Assembly (NCBI RefSeq): GCF_048323655.1
Contig: NZ_JBLUWW010000006.1
Location: 248,001-312,000 of the forward strand
Source of the DNA: Salinimicrobium soli
GTDB lineage: Bacteria; Bacteroidota; Bacteroidia; Flavobacteriales; Flavobacteriaceae
Direction: 5' to 3'
Length of the DNA stretch: 64,000 nt
Positions within the stretch are counted from its first letter, which is position 1, and every line of letters begins with the position of its first letter. Positions 17,507 to 26,254 of this stretch are shown here, piece by piece. A model generated the notes under the pieces. That model did no database searches and was not told the origin of the DNA. It saw only the letters and a program-made list of their open reading frames with translations. A program made the position numbers and the translations under genes.

Positions 17507-18880
17507 ATGCAGAGAAACAGAGTAGGTTTAGGTGCCGTTCTAATGCTCCTTATCGGATTTCTTCCGGCTATAAGTAACGCCCAGGAATTGGAGCCGGAGC
17601 TGATGGAACTGATCAATAAGGGCCTGAACAAGAATCACGAACTCAATGTAAATGAATTCGAAGCCGAGCAGGCAGTTTTAGACCAAAAGCTGGCCAAATC
17701 AACCTTTCTTCCCAAAATCACCCTTAACGGAAATTATACCCGACTCAATGACGACATCCGATTTGATGAGGATACTGAAAAATTACTTTTGGGGACTCAA
17801 AAACTGCTGATAAAAGAAGCTGTTGGCTTACCCTTCAATTCAGAATTTCCTGAGACCCTGCCGTTGCAGGCGATTCCTGCCATTCAACAGAAGAATATTT
17901 TAAAATCTTCAGTTGACGTGGATTGGGTATTATTCAGCGGTTTTCAGGCTTCCAGTGCATTAAAGGCCAGTAAGCATAAGGAGGCATCCATAAATTTTGC
18001 GGGTTCAGCTCTGGAAAATAAAGCAGCGCTAAAGATCATTGAAACCTATGATCAACTGGCTTTGGTAAATGCTTCAGAAAAGGTTCTAAAGACTTCCGAA
18101 GAATTCCTGACGCAACAGGAACTGTTTGTTAAAAAAGCCATTGAGAACGGCCTTGCGACTCCTATAGAACGAAAAAAGATCGAACTGGCCAGGCAGCAAC
18201 TCATAGGCAAACAGCTGGAGTTTGAGCAGAACAAGACATTATTGATAGAGGTTTTACAACAGCTTACCGGAGTAAACAGGGAGCAACTAAACTTACTGGA
18301 TCCACACCTGGCGCCTTTTACCACGGTTGAAGATCAGCCTGTTGAAAAACGCGATGAGGTAAAAGCCCTTGAGGAAGCTGAAAAAGCAAGCCTGAGTAAA
18401 GCGAAAATGGAAAGGAATAATTTCATTCCGAAGTTAGCCTTAAAAGGACATTATGAGTTACTGGAGGATGACCTCTCTCTGCTGGATCCAAAATGGTATG
18501 TGGGAGTAGGGTTGCGATGGAATCTTTTCGACGGGAATCAATCTCATCTAAAAAGTCAACAATCCAGGTTTGAAGCCCTTAAGTACAGGGAGCAGTTGGC
18601 AGAAGCCGAAGAAATGATCGCGCTGTCCATCACCAAAGCCGAATTGGCTCTTAGAGCTTCCCGACAAAATACCATGATCGTACAAAAAGAGATCGACCTG
18701 GCTAAGGAAACTTACGAAATGGTGGACAAGCAGTACCGTAATGATCTTGCTTCCATTACCGATGTGCTGGATGCTTTAAAAGACCTGGAACAGGCTGGAT
18801 TCCGATTACAGGAATCTTACTTTAAGGAGCGTAGAGCCCAGATCGATCTACTTCACGCTAAAGGACAACTTGACTTCTAA
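17507..18880 (+). CDS. TolC family outer membrane efflux protein
   Basis: A 457-residue precursor with a signal peptide (basic start, hydrophobic L-M-L-L-I-G-F-L-P, cleavage near A-Q-E). Two long alpha-helical repeats of the OEP type cover about 30-230 and 265-455, with frequent Ala/Gln/Leu heptads and V-G-V-G-L-R-W-N-L-F-D-G near 335, a typical TolC strand. It forms the trimeric outer-membrane channel of the export system made with the next two genes. A GTG at 17501, in frame two codons earlier, is an alternative start. Regulation by the adjacent Crp/Fnr protein is suggested by the box at 17438. Confidence 0.92.
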   Translation: MQRNRVGLGAVLMLLIGFLPAISNAQELEPELMELINKGLNKNHELNVNEFEAEQAVLDQKLAKSTFLPKITLNGNYTRLNDDIRFDEDTEKLLLGTQKLLIKEAVGLPFNSEFPETLPLQAIPAIQQKNILKSSVDVDWVLFSGFQASSALKASKHKEASINFAGSALENKAALKIIETYDQLALVNASEKVLKTSEEFLTQQELFVKKAIENGLATPIERKKIELARQQLIGKQLEFEQNKTLLIEVLQQLTGVNREQLNLLDPHLAPFTTVEDQPVEKRDEVKALEEAEKASLSKAKMERNNFIPKLALKGHYELLEDDLSLLDPKWYVGVGLRWNLFDGNQSHLKSQQSRFEALKYREQLAEAEEMIALSITKAELALRASRQNTMIVQKEIDLAKETYEMVDKQYRNDLASITDVLDALKDLEQAGFRLQESYFKERRAQIDLLHAKGQLDF

Positions 18881-18898
18881 ACCAAAAAAAAATAAAAA

Positions 18899-19861
18899 AT
18901 GAATTTATACAAAAAGATAGTTTTGAGCGGATTGGCAGTGCTTAGCCTTAGCTCGTGTAATAATGATGACAAGATCCCGGCTCAACGGGGGAAAGTGAAA
19001 TTTGAGACCATTTCTGTCAGCGGCAAACTTCCCGGCAGGATCAGTAAGATCTATGTAGAAGAAGGCCAAGAAGTGAAAATAGGAGATACCCTGGCACTAA
19101 TTGATATTCCTGAAGTGAACGCCAAAATGAAACAGGCCGAAGGAGCTGTTACAGCTGCTAAGGGGCAACTTGATATGGCCTATAATGGAGCTACTTCAGA
19201 ACAACTGGAGCAAATACAGGGAAAACTGAATGCCGGAAAGGCGCAATTGGATTTTGCCAGGGAATCCTTTAACCGGATCCGGGCGATGTTCAATGATTCC
19301 CTGGTGAGCCGTCAACAATACGATGAGGTGAAAATGAAGCTGGCTATGGCTCAGGCCCAGGTAGACGCTTTACAGGCTAAGCAGGAAGAGGTGAAAAAAG
19401 GCGCCAGAAGGGAACAGATAGACCAGGCGCAGGGGCAGTTGGATCGCGCTTTGGGTTCTAAAGAGGAGGTGATGAGTGCATCCATGGAGCAATATCTCAC
19501 TGCGCCCGACAATATGACCATTGAAACCGTCAGCCTGAGTGAAGGTGAATTACTAACTCCGGGTTATCCACTTTTCAATGGCTATGAAAAAAGCAGTATG
19601 TATTTCAGGTTCAGTATTCCTGAGTCACAGGTATATGAATTTAAAGTGGGAGATAAGCTCACAGTAGTAAATCCATACACTAAAGAAGAAACAGCAACCA
19701 AACTCGTGGCGATCAAGCAACTTGCTCATTATTCTGATATCACCAGTACCGCGCCCATGTACGAGCTTTCTGAACCTGTTTATGAACTTAAACTGGTCCC
19801 TGAAAAAGGTGGAGTTGCCGGAAATTATTTTATGAACAGCACGATCGTATTAAAGCAATAG
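18899..19861 (+). CDS. HlyD/AcrA-type periplasmic adaptor (membrane fusion) lipoprotein
   Basis: The protein has 320 residues with a lipobox L-S-S-C (Cys20). A split lipoyl-like domain starts G-K-L-P-G-R-I-S-K-I-Y-V near residue 44, followed by a coiled-coil hairpin of about 75-190 rich in Gln/Ala and a beta-barrel domain of about 200-320. Such adaptors bridge an inner-membrane transporter and TolC. It follows the TolC gene by 18 bp and precedes a permease by 1 bp, so one operon is likely. The single-hairpin layout is like the YhiI/YbhG family. Confidence 0.9.
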   Translation: MNLYKKIVLSGLAVLSLSSCNNDDKIPAQRGKVKFETISVSGKLPGRISKIYVEEGQEVKIGDTLALIDIPEVNAKMKQAEGAVTAAKGQLDMAYNGATSEQLEQIQGKLNAGKAQLDFARESFNRIRAMFNDSLVSRQQYDEVKMKLAMAQAQVDALQAKQEEVKKGARREQIDQAQGQLDRALGSKEEVMSASMEQYLTAPDNMTIETVSLSEGELLTPGYPLFNGYEKSSMYFRFSIPESQVYEFKVGDKLTVVNPYTKEETATKLVAIKQLAHYSDITSTAPMYELSEPVYELKLVPEKGGVAGNYFMNSTIVLKQ

Positions 19862-19862
19862 A

Positions 19863-21035
19863 ATGAAGGACTTTCGAAGATTACTCAAGATTGAATTCAG
19901 AAGGATATTCTCCAACAAAGTGTTGCTGGCCATCTTTTTTGGCGCTCCGCTTTTGTACGGATTTCTATTCGGATTCGTATACAACCAGGCTAAAGTGATC
20001 GATCTTCCTATTGTGATCGTAGATGAAGATCACAGCCCGATTTCAGATAAATTGATCGACGCTTTTGATGACAATGAGGCGTTAAAAGTAGCCGATGTAA
20101 GATACTCTCCCGGAGAGATCGCCAAAGAAATGCCTTTTAAGGAATATGCTGCGGTAGTAAATATTCCTAAAGGCTTTGAAGCTGAGATCCTTCAGAAAAG
20201 ACATCCCGAAATAAGAGTTGATCTCAACATGGTGAATATTTTGAATGCCAATATTGCCAGCAAGAATATTCAGACCGTCTTGATGACCATGAATGCCGGC
20301 ATTGAGATCGAGGGCCTGAAGAAGCAGGGGATGCCTCCCGCTCATGCCCTGGAAGCTTATGAAAGCTTCAGGATCAACTTCAATAAGATGTACAATTCTA
20401 CCGGAAACTACCTCACCTTTATGCTCCCGGGTTTGCTTGCGGCCATAATGCAGCAGGTGATATTTCTGGCTCTTGCCCTTGTTTTTGCGAGGGACTTTGA
20501 GGACGGTTATTTTCACGTATTGGCCGGCACTCATAAATGGGCTTTTTACCATATTTTCTTAAAGGCTGTGCCATTTTTGATCCTTATCCCGTTTATGTGG
20601 GCATTGGTAAGTTGGTTCCTGCCTTTCTTCAGAATTGAAGCTGATATTTTTAGTCTCCCAATGCTTATTCTCACTGCGTTGTTAACACTGGCTTCCATGG
20701 GAATTGGGATGCTGTTCTCCATTGTTTTTCCTAACCAGTTAAAGGCAACAGAACTGCTTATGGTGATCTCAACACCGGCCTTTGTACTGAGCGGATTTAC
20801 CTGGCCTTCCCTGGCAATGCCCGGAGCCATAAGTGCCTTTGCGGAAATTATTCCCGTAACCCACTTTTTGAATGGCTTCCGGAAAGTGGCTTTCTATGGC
20901 GGCGGAATATCCTCTATTTCTCACGAGATAACCATGCTTATAGTGATCACCGCAGGAAGTTTATTAGCAATGCTGATCCTTCTACAGCTGAAGATCAGGA
21001 AAAGCAGAAAGAATCCTCCGGAAGCAGTTGCGTGA
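19863..21035 (+). CDS. ABC-2 type transporter permease (no ATPase nearby)
   Basis: The protein has 390 residues: one N-terminal membrane helix (about 18-40), a large extracytoplasmic domain (45-175) that includes I-V-I-V-D-E-D-H-S-P, then five or six helices from about 185 to 380, the ABC2_membrane_3 layout of YhhJ/YbhR-type permeases. It would act with the adaptor and TolC encoded just before it. No ATP-binding subunit and no second permease lie in this operon, so an ATPase must come from elsewhere or is fused to nothing here. A hairpin terminator follows at 21055. Confidence 0.88.
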   Translation: MKDFRRLLKIEFRRIFSNKVLLAIFFGAPLLYGFLFGFVYNQAKVIDLPIVIVDEDHSPISDKLIDAFDDNEALKVADVRYSPGEIAKEMPFKEYAAVVNIPKGFEAEILQKRHPEIRVDLNMVNILNANIASKNIQTVLMTMNAGIEIEGLKKQGMPPAHALEAYESFRINFNKMYNSTGNYLTFMLPGLLAAIMQQVIFLALALVFARDFEDGYFHVLAGTHKWAFYHIFLKAVPFLILIPFMWALVSWFLPFFRIEADIFSLPMLILTALLTLASMGIGMLFSIVFPNQLKATELLMVISTPAFVLSGFTWPSLAMPGAISAFAEIIPVTHFLNGFRKVAFYGGGISSISHEITMLIVITAGSLLAMLILLQLKIRKSRKNPPEAVA

Positions 21036-21054
21036 TGGAGTGTTTTTGTGAATG

Positions 21055-21080
21055 TCCCGTCTGCTAAAGGCGGGATTTTT
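21055..21080. terminator. Rho-independent terminator after export operon
   Basis: The stem TCCCGTC / GGCGGGA (one G-T pair) around a TGCTAAA loop is followed by T6. It ends the tolC-hlyD-permease operon and lies between convergent genes. Confidence 0.8.
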
Positions 21081-21131
21081 TCTTTTAAGGAGGATCTGTG
21101 GACTGCCCCAGGAGCTTTGAATTCTGAAATT

Positions 21132-22721
21132 TTAAATTCTTTTTCTCTTCCATTTCACCATGGCAAAAAGGAAGATGAACAAGCTGAGGAAATTTGCAAT
21201 CCGGGCCAGGTAATCCCCGTAGCGGGTGTAGAAAGTGAGCTTATCGTTGAGGGTAAGTTCTCCCCTTAAAGCTCCCTTCTTCTCGTAACCGAGGGATTGG
21301 GTGATCTGCCCTTTTTCATTGATGAAGGCTGAGATACCTGTGTTGGCACTACGGGCAACAGAACGCCGGTTCTCAATAGCTCTTAACCTTGCGTAACTCA
21401 AATGTTGTTTATGACCCTGAGTCCGTCCCCACCAGGCGTCGTTCGTAATGATCGCGAGAAAATCTGCTCCTTTGTTGACATAACCGGTGACAAAATCCCC
21501 GTAAACCGATTCATAGCAGATAATAGGTCCAACTTTTTCCCCGTTAAGAAGTTCAAACACGCCACGTTCCTTCTGAGTGGTTTTCATAGCTACCGTTCCA
21601 CCCAAGTCGATCATCACATTACCTAAAACGGGTTTCAGGACTTCCTGATACGGAAAGTTCTCCACCCCAACGACAAGCTTTGATTTATGGTAGAAGCTTA
21701 CTGAATCCCTGGCAGTGACCATAAACGCCGAATTGTAATCATCATACCAGTCCCTCGGACCAATTTGATTGCTTTGACTCCTTACCCGCGACGGATTATT
21801 AAAACGCTCGTACATTGAGATACCACTCAAAAATGCCATTTTTGAATGCCTTCTCACGAAATCCCTGGTGAAGAAATTGGCTTCAGAGTTCTCGAACTGA
21901 CTGTAAATGGTACCATCAGCAAAAACGGTTTCTGGAGCTATGACTATGTCAGTATTGGGACTGATATTTTCTTCGGCGAGTTTGGTCAAAAGCTGTCCGA
22001 TCCTGACATCGGTAGTGTTGTATTTTTCCGTGTAGGGGTTAATGTTGGGTTGCAGAACGACTGCCTCCAGCTTCTTTTCACTTTCTTCGTAGTTGAACAG
22101 AATAAGATAGGATAGGCCAATTGGCAGTAGGATCAATAGCCCATTTTTCAGTAAACCTCTTAACAGGATGGCCTTGTCCTGATGTTGTCGGTAAAGAAGC
22201 AGCATTTTCAGTAGTCCCACATTTACCAGTAAGACCCATAAGGTTCCTCCAAAAGTTCCGGTATATTCATACCACTGTATCCAGGTAGAGTATTCAGAAA
22301 AGCCATTTCCAAGGTTTAACCACGGCCATGAAAACTCCCAGTTGAGGTGCAGGTATTCAAAACTCATCCAGAGACTGATGAGGAAACTGGCGGCCGCTTT
22401 AAAATCGACTCTTTTTGCTACGATGTGATAGATGAGGAATACCAGTGACATCAGCAATGAATTGACCACTATGGCAAAAATCCCTCCAAAGGGCGTGGAA
22501 AAGTAGAGCCAGTAAGTGGTTATGAGATTCCAGATGAAAAAACTGAGGTAAGAGAGCCCGAAGATCTTTAATTTTCGATAATGGGCCTCTTCCATTCTTA
22601 TTCGGTATTCGGAATAGAGAAGAGGTACAAAAGCAACGAACAGCAGTAACGGAAACCCGTAGGTGGGCCATCCAAGAGCCAGCAACATACCCGACAGCAG
22701 GGCGTAAAAAAAGTACTTCAT
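21132..22721 (-). CDS. lnt: Apolipoprotein N-acyltransferase
   Basis: A 529-residue inner-membrane enzyme that adds the third acyl chain to lipoproteins. About six N-terminal helices (5-205) are followed by a carbon-nitrogen hydrolase domain. The catalytic triad can be placed at E264 (I-A-P-E-T), K346 (Y-H-K-S-K-L-V) and C402 (I-I-C-Y-E). The length is typical of the family. The promoter-like TATTTTTG at 22738-22745 lies 17 bp upstream on this strand. Within the gene, at 21827-21845, is an exact copy of the 19-nt inverted repeat discussed in the findings. Confidence 0.93.
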   Translation of the reverse strand: MKYFFYALLSGMLLALGWPTYGFPLLLFVAFVPLLYSEYRIRMEEAHYRKLKIFGLSYLSFFIWNLITTYWLYFSTPFGGIFAIVVNSLLMSLVFLIYHIVAKRVDFKAAASFLISLWMSFEYLHLNWEFSWPWLNLGNGFSEYSTWIQWYEYTGTFGGTLWVLLVNVGLLKMLLLYRQHQDKAILLRGLLKNGLLILLPIGLSYLILFNYEESEKKLEAVVLQPNINPYTEKYNTTDVRIGQLLTKLAEENISPNTDIVIAPETVFADGTIYSQFENSEANFFTRDFVRRHSKMAFLSGISMYERFNNPSRVRSQSNQIGPRDWYDDYNSAFMVTARDSVSFYHKSKLVVGVENFPYQEVLKPVLGNVMIDLGGTVAMKTTQKERGVFELLNGEKVGPIICYESVYGDFVTGYVNKGADFLAIITNDAWWGRTQGHKQHLSYARLRAIENRRSVARSANTGISAFINEKGQITQSLGYEKKGALRGELTLNDKLTFYTRYGDYLARIANFLSLFIFLFAMVKWKRKRI

Positions 22722-22737
22722 CAGGGGAGCTTTGGCT

Positions 22738-22745
22738 CAAAAATA
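22738..22745 (-). promoter_or_regulatory. TAnnTTTG promoter element for lnt
   Basis: On the minus strand this reads TATTTTTG, matching the Bacteroidota -7 consensus, with the lnt ATG 17 bp downstream. No clear -33 TTTG is seen at the usual spacing. Confidence 0.5.
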
Positions 22746-22901
22746 CAAATTCTTTCCTCATTTCAGGCGGAGCAGAAATTTGGCAAAAAACATACAGTTA
22801 GAGAAATTGTTTTTCGCGCCACGGCCCTAAAAATTTCAGAAGAGAATCATATCCTTCAGAAGAAAAGATAGTTTTAGTACATTTACCTAAAACCAACCTG
22901 T

Positions 22902-23669
22902 ATGAGCCTAAAAAGACATATTCCCAATACCATCACTCTTCTTAATCTCTTCTGCGGAAGTATTGCCGCGATCTTTGCCGTGCAGGGAAACCTGGTCATG
23001 GCTGCCATTTTTGTTGGACTGGGGATCTTTTTTGACTTTTTTGACGGACTTGCAGCCCGTATGCTTGATGTGAAAACTGAATTGGGTTTACAGCTGGACT
23101 CGCTGGCAGATATGATCACCAGCGGATTAGTACCGGGAATTATCATGTTTCAGCTATTACTAAAGGCTCTGCCGGGAAGCGGACTGGAAAATGTGGATTG
23201 GGAATCGGGAAATGACCTTTTGGAATGGAATTTTCCGGTTGCAGCGCTGGCAGGTTTGTTGGTGACCTTAGGTTCCGGCTACCGGCTTGCAAAATTCAAT
23301 ATTGATGAGCGGCAAACCGATTCTTTCATAGGTCTGCCAACACCTGCCAATGCCTTATTGATCATCAGCCTACCGTTGATCCTTATTTTTCAGCCGCAAC
23401 CACAATTAGTTCAGATCATTTTGAACCAGTGGTTTTTGCTGGGTCTCACTATTTTTAGCTGTTATATGCTGAATGCTGAGATCCCGCTTTTCGCTTTGAA
23501 ATTCAAGACCTGGGGCTTTTCTGCGAATAAACTGCGGTACCTATTCCTTTTATATTGTGTGGTAGCATTGATCTTCCTTCACTTTGCAGCCATTCCTTTG
23601 GTGATCATCAGTTACGTTTTGCTGTCTATGCTGGCCACGCATAGAAGTAGGGTGGAGGTCAAAAGTTAA
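22902..23669 (+). CDS. pssA: CDP-diacylglycerol--serine O-phosphatidyltransferase
   Basis: The protein has 255 residues. The CDP-alcohol phosphotransferase signature D-x2-DG-x2-AR-x8-G-x3-D-x3-D is complete (D45, D48-G49, A52-R53, G62, D66, D70). About seven hydrophobic helices follow. It makes phosphatidylserine, the precursor of phosphatidylethanolamine, in the inner membrane. It is divergent from lnt across a 180-bp gap. A near-match promoter TACATTTA at 22878-22885 lies 16 bp before the ATG. Integral PssA of this length is the type II subclass found in Bacteroidota and Bacillus. Confidence 0.93.
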   Translation: MSLKRHIPNTITLLNLFCGSIAAIFAVQGNLVMAAIFVGLGIFFDFFDGLAARMLDVKTELGLQLDSLADMITSGLVPGIIMFQLLLKALPGSGLENVDWESGNDLLEWNFPVAALAGLLVTLGSGYRLAKFNIDERQTDSFIGLPTPANALLIISLPLILIFQPQPQLVQIILNQWFLLGLTIFSCYMLNAEIPLFALKFKTWGFSANKLRYLFLLYCVVALIFLHFAAIPLVIISYVLLSMLATHRSRVEVKS

Positions 23670-23755
23670 GAATTCAGAAAAGTATAACTGCAGAAGTTTC
23701 TTCCGAAAAAAGGCATTTTTTAAACTTTGTAGAGTGGGTAGATTCGGGATTGAAA

Positions 23756-24496
23756 CTAATTGAACAGCTTCTTCTTTCTGAGCTCGAAGTTTTGCCCTAG
23801 ATATACCTTTCTCACCATTTCGTCTTCGGCAAGTTCTTCGGGAATACCTGCCTTTAGAATACGGCCTTCGAACATAAGATAAGTGCGGTCAGTAATAGCA
23901 AGGGTTTCCTGCACGTTGTGGTCGGTAATGAGAATTCCGATGTTCTTTTCCTTCAGTTGAGCCACAATCCGCTGAATATCTTCAACCGCTACAGGGTCAA
24001 CTCCGGCAAAGGGTTCATCCAAAAGAATAAAATTTGGATCGGTGGCCAAGGCGCGGGCAATTTCGGTCCTTCTTCGTTCCCCACCACTCAAAAGGTCACC
24101 GCGGTTTTTGCGAATATGCCCTAATCCGAATTCGTCAATAAGCGATTCCATTTTCATTTGGCGCTCCTTCTTGGAAAGCTTCGTAAGTTCCAGAACACTC
24201 ATGATATTATCTTCAATACTCAACTTTCTGAAAACTGAAGCTTCCTGCGCCAGGTAACCAATTCCATATTGGGCACGTTTGTACATAGGAAATTTGGTGA
24301 TATCCTCCCTGTCAAGATATATCCTTCCGCCGTTAGGCTTGATAAGCCCCACGATCATATAAAAAGAAGTAGTTTTTCCTGCACCATTTGGCCCCAGCAA
24401 ACCGACGATCTCTCCCTGGTTCACTTCCAGGGAAATGCCTTTGACCACTTCGCGGCCTTTGTAGGATTTTATGAGGGTGTCGGCTCGTAGTTTCAT
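23756..24496 (-). CDS. lptB: LPS export ABC transporter ATP-binding protein
   Basis: A 246-residue ATPase with Walker A G-P-N-G-A-G-K-T (35-42), signature L-S-G-G-E-R-R-R (136-143) and Walker B I-L-L-D-E-P (157-162). The R-R-R after the signature and the C-terminal basic tail are typical of LptB rather than amino-acid transport ATPases. It energises LptFG-driven extraction of lipopolysaccharide. The downstream partner genes are not in the window. It ends 86 bp after the convergent pssA. Confidence 0.93.
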   Translation of the reverse strand: MKLRADTLIKSYKGREVVKGISLEVNQGEIVGLLGPNGAGKTTSFYMIVGLIKPNGGRIYLDREDITKFPMYKRAQYGIGYLAQEASVFRKLSIEDNIMSVLELTKLSKKERQMKMESLIDEFGLGHIRKNRGDLLSGGERRRTEIARALATDPNFILLDEPFAGVDPVAVEDIQRIVAQLKEKNIGILITDHNVQETLAITDRTYLMFEGRILKAGIPEELAEDEMVRKVYLGQNFELRKKKLFN

Positions 24497-24568
24497 ATTC
24501 TTTTTCTTCTTTTTATTCTGTCAACAGATGCGATCTTATTTCTCGAAAGATAAGAAAATGTAGTTAGA

Positions 24569-24598
24569 GGTCAGTGGTCGGTGGTCAGTGGTCATTGG
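24569..24598. repeat. GGTCAGTGGTC-type short tandem repeat
   Basis: Four near-identical copies of GGTCAGT/GGTCGGT/GGTCATT units lie just before the stop side of the four-helix-bundle gene. A related purine/pyrimidine block sits on the other side of the gene at 25014-25044. Together they frame the gene, as if it had been inserted between two low-complexity sequences. Confidence 0.55.
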
Positions 24599-24620
24599 TT
24601 CGTACCTATTATAGTTTTTA

Positions 24621-24992
24621 CTACTTACTTTTTGACTTCAGGTACTTTTGGAGACTCTTGATCATTTTAAACATCTCCAGGAGCATAATTCTTGAGCTTT
24701 GATTTTGCTCTTTTGAAATATATCCTCTTCTAAAGGCAATTGTTGAACAGGTAACGCATTCCCTTAGAGAGTCGTCAGCTAACTGCAGAAACCTGTGAAA
24801 CTGTGCATCAGTATCTCCTGAGCCTTCCGAAGTATTTAAAGCTATAGAGACTGCGGCCCTGTTGTATTGAGAAGCAAGGCTATACAATTCTTTCTGTGGG
24901 AATTTATCGGTCAAGGAATAAACGTGGTCAGTAAAATCCAGGGCTTTTTGATAAACCTTTAAATCCTCAAAACTAAAATGCACATTATCCAT
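24621..24992 (-). CDS. Four helix bundle protein (23S rRNA intervening-sequence family)
   Basis: This 123-residue protein has the family signature F-E-D-L-K-V-Y-Q-K-A-L-D near the start, S-L-A-S-Q-Y-N-R-A-A-V-S-I-A-L-N-T-S-E-G near 40-58, then a predicted helical hairpin ending in a Lys/Ser tail. Members were first found as ORFs in 23S rRNA intervening sequences and occur as orphan genes across Bacteroidota. Their role is not established, although structures show pentameric bundles. Repeat-like sequences flank it (24569-24598 and 25014-25044), and it separates the tatC operon from lptB. Confidence 0.9.
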   Translation of the reverse strand: MDNVHFSFEDLKVYQKALDFTDHVYSLTDKFPQKELYSLASQYNRAAVSIALNTSEGSGDTDAQFHRFLQLADDSLRECVTCSTIAFRRGYISKEQNQSSRIMLLEMFKMIKSLQKYLKSKSK

Positions 24993-25013
24993 AAGATTGA
25001 TTATTTAATTTGA

Positions 25014-25044
25014 GACCTCTGCCCTCTGTCCACTGTCCTCTGAT
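25014..25044. repeat. CTCTGCCCTCTGTCC-type flanking repeat
   Basis: A run of CCTCTG/CCACTG-like heptamers sits upstream of the four-helix-bundle gene start. It pairs in style, on the opposite strand, with the GGTCAGTGG repeat at 24569-24598. Confidence 0.45.
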
Positions 25045-25066
25045 CGAAAAAATTCTTTATGTTACT

Positions 25067-25423
25067 TTATATAGAACTACCGGCTTTCTCTAACTCCTCC
25101 CAAAATTCGTAAGCTCTTCTAAGGTGTGGGATCACAATGGTTCCACCTACTAAAGTAGCTATACTCAGTGCTTCCATAGTTTCTTCTTTGGTAATACCTT
25201 CTTTGAAACAGGTTTCCAAATGATATTTTACGCAGTCATCGCAGCGCAATACGGTGGAGGCTACCAACCCCAGTAATTCTTTTGTCTTTACATCAAGTGC
25301 ACCCGATGCAAAAGCATTGGTGTCAAGATTAAAGATCCTTTTAATGATCTTATTATTATCTGCCAGGATCTTATCATTCATCTTCTGGCGGTACTCGTTA
25401 AATTCTTCTACCTGGTTGCTCAT
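25067..25423 (-). CDS. Carboxymuconolactone decarboxylase/AhpD-like protein
   Basis: A 118-residue all-helical protein. The AhpD-type redox motif C-D-D-C (61-64) is followed by H68 and C72, the arrangement of peroxidase-linked disulfide reductases. It starts within the stop of tatC (4-bp ATGA overlap) and belongs to the kdsD-tatC operon. A role in thiol redox balance is likely. The physiological partner is unknown, and the decarboxylase name is only a family label. Confidence 0.88.
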   Translation of the reverse strand: MSNQVEEFNEYRQKMNDKILADNNKIIKRIFNLDTNAFASGALDVKTKELLGLVASTVLRCDDCVKYHLETCFKEGITKEETMEALSIATLVGGTIVIPHLRRAYEFWEELEKAGSSI

Positions 25424-26253
25424 CGCTTTTGCTTTCTTAGTTTTCTTTCTTCATTTCTGTTCACGATCCGGGATATCAGGATACTTATTTCATAGAGAAA
25501 AAGTACCGGAATGGCCACAATGATCTGGCTCAAAATATCTGGAGGGGTTATAATAGCGGAGATGATCAAAACGATCACCAACGCGAATTTTCTGTATTTC
25601 CGAAGGAATTGAGGTGTTACCAGACCAATCTTGGTAAGGAAGTAAATAACTATAGGTAACTCAAAGATCAATCCACAGGCTATAACAGAAGACCTTACAA
25701 GACTTATGTAGCTCCCAATATCAAATTCATTTAGCACCTTTTCACTTACCTGGTATTTTCCGAGGAAATTAATGGAAAGAGGTGTAATAAGGTAATAACC
25801 GAATAAAACTCCTGCAAAGAATAAGAGAGAGGAAATGAAAATAAATCCTCGTGCAGTATTCCGTTCCTTTGTGTACATGGCAGGGGAGATAAACCTCCAG
25901 AACTCATATAATACATACGGAAAGGCGATAATGAAGCCCGCTGTAATAGCTGTCCAAACGTGGGCTGAGAACTGTCCGCCCATAGTCCGGCTCTGAATGG
26001 TAAAAGGCATTTCATCAAAACAGAATCCGCCTTCAACTCCTACCATGGTTGATAGTTGGCAAAGGATATCGTAAGTGAAGAAATCTGGATTTGTGGGGCC
26101 AAAAAGGAGTACGTCAAATATGAATCCCTTAGCCAAAAAGGCTGCTGTGGCAGCAATTACTACCGCAAACGTAGCTCTTATTAGGTGCCAACGCAGCTCT
26201 TCGAGGTGATCCAAAAATGACATTTCCCCTGCCTGTTTTCTTTCTTTCGCCAT
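25420..26253 (-). CDS. tatC: Sec-independent protein translocase TatC
   Basis: The 277-residue, six-helix receptor of the twin-arginine export pathway. The cytoplasmic N-terminus M-S-F-L-D-H-L-E-E-L-R-W and the loop E-F-W-R-F-I-S-P-A-M-Y near 128-138 are the signal-binding surfaces. An extra loop after helix 1 with two Cys (C-Q-L, G-F-C-F) lengthens it compared with the E. coli protein, as is usual in Bacteroidota. It lies 1 bp after kdsD and overlaps the AhpD-like gene. tatA is not in the window. Confidence 0.95.
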   Translation of the reverse strand: MAKERKQAGEMSFLDHLEELRWHLIRATFAVVIAATAAFLAKGFIFDVLLFGPTNPDFFTYDILCQLSTMVGVEGGFCFDEMPFTIQSRTMGGQFSAHVWTAITAGFIIAFPYVLYEFWRFISPAMYTKERNTARGFIFISSLLFFAGVLFGYYLITPLSINFLGKYQVSEKVLNEFDIGSYISLVRSSVIACGLIFELPIVIYFLTKIGLVTPQFLRKYRKFALVIVLIISAIITPPDILSQIIVAIPVLFLYEISILISRIVNRNEERKLRKQKR

Positions 26254-26254
26254 T

